Shown here piece by piece: positions 4,264 to 5,479 of a DNA stretch of 5,479 nt. The position numbers and the translations under genes are program-made. The notes beneath the pieces are model-generated. The model was given only the letters and a program-made list of their open reading frames with translations. It ran no database searches and was not told the origin of the DNA. Numbering within the stretch: the first letter of the stretch is position 1; every line of letters begins with the position of its first letter. Source of the stretch: Ruminococcaceae bacterium UBA1438 (lineage in GTDB: Bacteria > Bacillota > Clostridia > Oscillospirales > Acutalibacteraceae); NCBI GenBank assembly GCA_002329285.1, contig DCTO01000043.1, positions 17,706 to 23,184 of the forward strand, read 5' to 3'.

Positions 4264-4292
4264 AATTCCTACTATTCCAATAGGAGTTTAGG
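4264..4292. promoter_or_regulatory. Operator-like motif, copy B (metY leader)
   Basis: AATTCCTACT (4264-4273), 7 bases, TAG (4281-4283), 4 bases, TTAGG (4288-4292): the same elements at the same spacing as 3696-3724. The ends again form a CCTA/TAGG dyad, here lengthened to AATTCCTA against TAGGAAATT with one extra A, and CTATT/AATAG (4272-4276 and 4279-4283) forms an inner dyad. It starts about 6 bases downstream of the predicted transcription start, a position from which a bound repressor would block promoter clearance or act as a roadblock. Confidence 0.65.
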
Positions 4293-4317
4293 AAATTAAA
4301 ATAAAGGCGGTTTGATT

Positions 4318-4386
4318 ATGAAACAGATTAATAAGACAAACAGGATAGTTTATTCCTCCTATACGCGAATGTGGCGATGTTGCTGA
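4318..4386 (+). CDS. 22-residue leader peptide ending in tandem Cys codons
   Basis: This ORF is too short for ordinary gene calling. ATG at 4318 is preceded by AAAGGCGG (4303-4310) at 7 bases, an acceptable ribosome site. It reads MKQINKTNRI then VYSSYTRMWRCC and stops at TGA 4384-4386, 46 bases before metY. The last residues are Met-Trp-Arg-Cys-Cys, with Cys codons TGT TGC directly before the stop and the Arg codon CGA used twice (CGA is otherwise rare in this window). Cys codons at the end of a leader ORF before a sulfur-assimilation gene are the hallmark of an attenuation-type leader, in which ribosomes stall when Cys-tRNA is scarce. Polycysteine leader ORFs are known upstream of sulfur genes in mycobacteria; I do not recognise this sequence as a described family. 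Translation is inferred from the start, ribosome site and context. Confidence 0.65.
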   Translation: MKQINKTNRIVYSSYTRMWRCC

Positions 4387-4424
4387 AATCAAAACCAACT
4401 TAAACCACATTTAATTAAAAGGAG
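4356..4424 (+). promoter_or_regulatory. Possible RNA fold linking the leader ORF to the metY ribosome site
   Basis: Within the leader RNA, AATGTGG (4368-4374) is exactly complementary to CCACATT (4405-4411). Inside that loop GTTG (4379-4382) can pair with CAAC (4396-4399). Outside it, CTCCT (4356-4360) matches AGGAG (4420-4424), the ribosome site of metY, across an internal loop of about 7 by 8 bases. The tandem Cys codons (4378-4383) lie in the inner helix. A ribosome stalled there would cover the 5' strand of the 7-bp stem and free the ribosome site. Stability was not computed; the outer 5-bp helix is weak. Confidence 0.4.
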
Positions 4425-4432
4425 AAAAAATT

Positions 4433-5479
4433 ATGTCTAACTATCGTTTTGAAACTATACAATTACATGCAGGGCAGGAACAGGCAGATCCTGCAACAGA
4501 TTCCAGAGCCGTTCCGATTTATCAAACAACATCTTATGTTTTTCACAACAGCGATCATGCGGAGGCTCGCTTCGGTCTTCGCGATGCCGGCAATATTTAC
4601 GGCAGGCTGACAAACACAACGCAGGGCGTTTTTGAGGAGCGCATTGCGGCGCTTGAGGGCGGTGTGGGCGCGCTTGCAACCGCATCCGGCGCAGCGGCTT
4701 TGGCTTACACCTTCCAGGCGCTTGCAAAGGCAGGAAGCCACATTGTTGCCGCAAAAACAATTTACGGCGGCACGTATAATTATCTGGCGCACACCTTGCC
4801 GGAGCACGGCGTTGAAACAACCTTTGTTGATCCTGATGAGCTTTCAAATTTTGAGGCGGCCATCAAGGATAACACCAGACTGATTTTCATCGAAACCCTG
4901 GGCAATCCGAATTCAAACCTGATTGATATTGAGGCGCTCGCAAAAATTGCGCACAACCATCAGATTCCGCTTGTTGTTGATTCAACCTTCACAACTCCGT
5001 TTCTGCTTCGCCCGTTTGAATACGGGGCAGACATTGTTGTTCATTCGGCAACGAAATTCATCGGCGGCCACGGCACAACCCTTGGCGGCGTGATTATTGA
5101 CAGCGGCAAATTCGATTGGGCTGCAAGCGGCAAATTCCCCCAACTCACTGCTCCGAATGCAAGCTATCACGGCATCAGCTTCGTTCAGGCGGCAGGCGCG
5201 GCAGCATTTGTAACTTACATCCGCGCAATCCTTTTGAGAGATACGGGCGCGGCAATCTCCCCCTTCAACGCCTTCCTGCTTCTTCAGGGCCTTGAAACGC
5301 TTTCGCTTCGCGTTGAGCGCCATGTTGAAAACACCAAAAAGGTGCTTGAATATCTTTCAAATCATCCCCAGGTTGTTAACATTAATCATCCCTCTCTTGA
5401 TGAGAAATATAAACGCCTTTATAATAAGTATTTCCCAAACGGCGCCGGCTCAATTTTCACCTTTGACATCAAGGGCGGC
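4433..5479 (+). CDS. metY: O-acetylhomoserine sulfhydrylase (MetY), C-terminus beyond the window
   Basis: 349 codons are visible and open at the window edge; the family is about 420-430 residues, so roughly 75-80 are missing. It is a PLP enzyme of the Cys/Met-metabolism family (aspartate aminotransferase fold), making homocysteine from O-acetylhomoserine and sulfide. It starts MSNYRFETIQLHAGQ. Visible sites are the VPIYQTTSYVF segment (27-37), Tyr56-x-Arg58 contacting the neighbouring subunit's PLP phosphate, SGAAA (85-89), Asp183 in VVDSTFTTPF that binds the pyridine nitrogen, and SATK with the PLP-linked Lys208 followed by FIGGHGTTLGG. The long FDW...FPQLTAPNASYHG insert (about 227-247) separates MetY from shorter MetB/MetC enzymes. 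AAGGAG (4419-4424) lies 8 bases before the ATG. It follows a Cys-codon leader ORF and operator copy B, so control by sulfur supply is likely. Confidence 0.95.
   Translation, partial: MSNYRFETIQLHAGQEQADPATDSRAVPIYQTTSYVFHNSDHAEARFGLRDAGNIYGRLTNTTQGVFEERIAALEGGVGALATASGAAALAYTFQALAKAGSHIVAAKTIYGGTYNYLAHTLPEHGVETTFVDPDELSNFEAAIKDNTRLIFIETLGNPNSNLIDIEALAKIAHNHQIPLVVDSTFTTPFLLRPFEYGADIVVHSATKFIGGHGTTLGGVIIDSGKFDWAASGKFPQLTAPNASYHGISFVQAAGAAAFVTYIRAILLRDTGAAISPFNAFLLLQGLETLSLRVERHVENTKKVLEYLSNHPQVVNINHPSLDEKYKRLYNKYFPNGAGSIFTFDIKGG

Noticed and set aside
4258..4432. SAM riboswitch (S-box) or T-box in the metY leader
   Set aside because: The leader is too short for a complete T-box, has no recognisable T-box consensus or S-box core helices, and no terminator with a U-tract precedes metY. 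A covariance-model search would settle it.
4455..4847. Overlapping minus-strand ORFs of 114-130 codons opposite metY
   Set aside because: They are antisense to a strongly conserved enzyme, rich in Arg/Cys/Pro as expected from reversed GC-rich codons, and lack ribosome sites.

Overview
The window (5479 bases, moderate G+C with A/T-rich intergenic stretches) looks like chromosomal DNA of an anaerobic Gram-positive bacterium, most likely a gut-type Clostridia (Oscillospirales-like). Pointers are strong AGGAGG-type ribosome sites before ATG starts, near-consensus sigma-A promoters, a secreted protein built from choline-binding-type cell-wall repeats, a clostridial-style three-cysteine Rrf2 regulator and an O-acetylhomoserine-type MetY. 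The placement is inferred from gene content; there is no rRNA or other direct marker. I see no mobile element, CRISPR array, tRNA or rRNA.

Layout. (1) Bases 1-150, minus strand: first 50 codons of rpsF (ribosomal protein bS6), with a leader hairpin and a consensus promoter. (2) A divergent promoter drives a 459-residue secreted protein (339-1718) made almost wholly of tandem cell-wall-binding modules. The two -35 boxes form the arms of an 11-bp inverted repeat. (3) Bases 1719-1830 hold hairpins, including a bidirectional terminator. (4) A leftward two-gene operon encodes a cysteine-type glutathione peroxidase (2252-2791) and a small flavodoxin (1831-2238). (5) Divergent from it is hypB (2967-3635), a nickel-insertion GTPase with no other hydrogenase gene in view, followed by a strong terminator. 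A PerR-like box lies between the peroxidase and hypB. (6) An Rrf2/IscR-like regulator (3748-4182) follows. (7) metY (4433 to the window end, truncated) follows a roughly 175-nt leader.

The most interesting part is the Rrf2-metY segment. The same motif (AATTCCTACT, 7 bases, TAG, 4 bases, TTAGG, with identical spacing) occurs over the Rrf2 gene's own promoter and just downstream of the metY promoter. This suggests autoregulation plus control of metY. The metY leader also encodes an unannotated 22-codon ORF ending in MWRCC-stop. Its tandem Cys codons sit in a possible hairpin that could mask the metY ribosome site. Together these suggest two layers of sulfur control: transcriptional by the Rrf2 protein and translational by cysteine-dependent stalling. 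The motifs and ORF are read directly from the sequence; the mechanism is inference.
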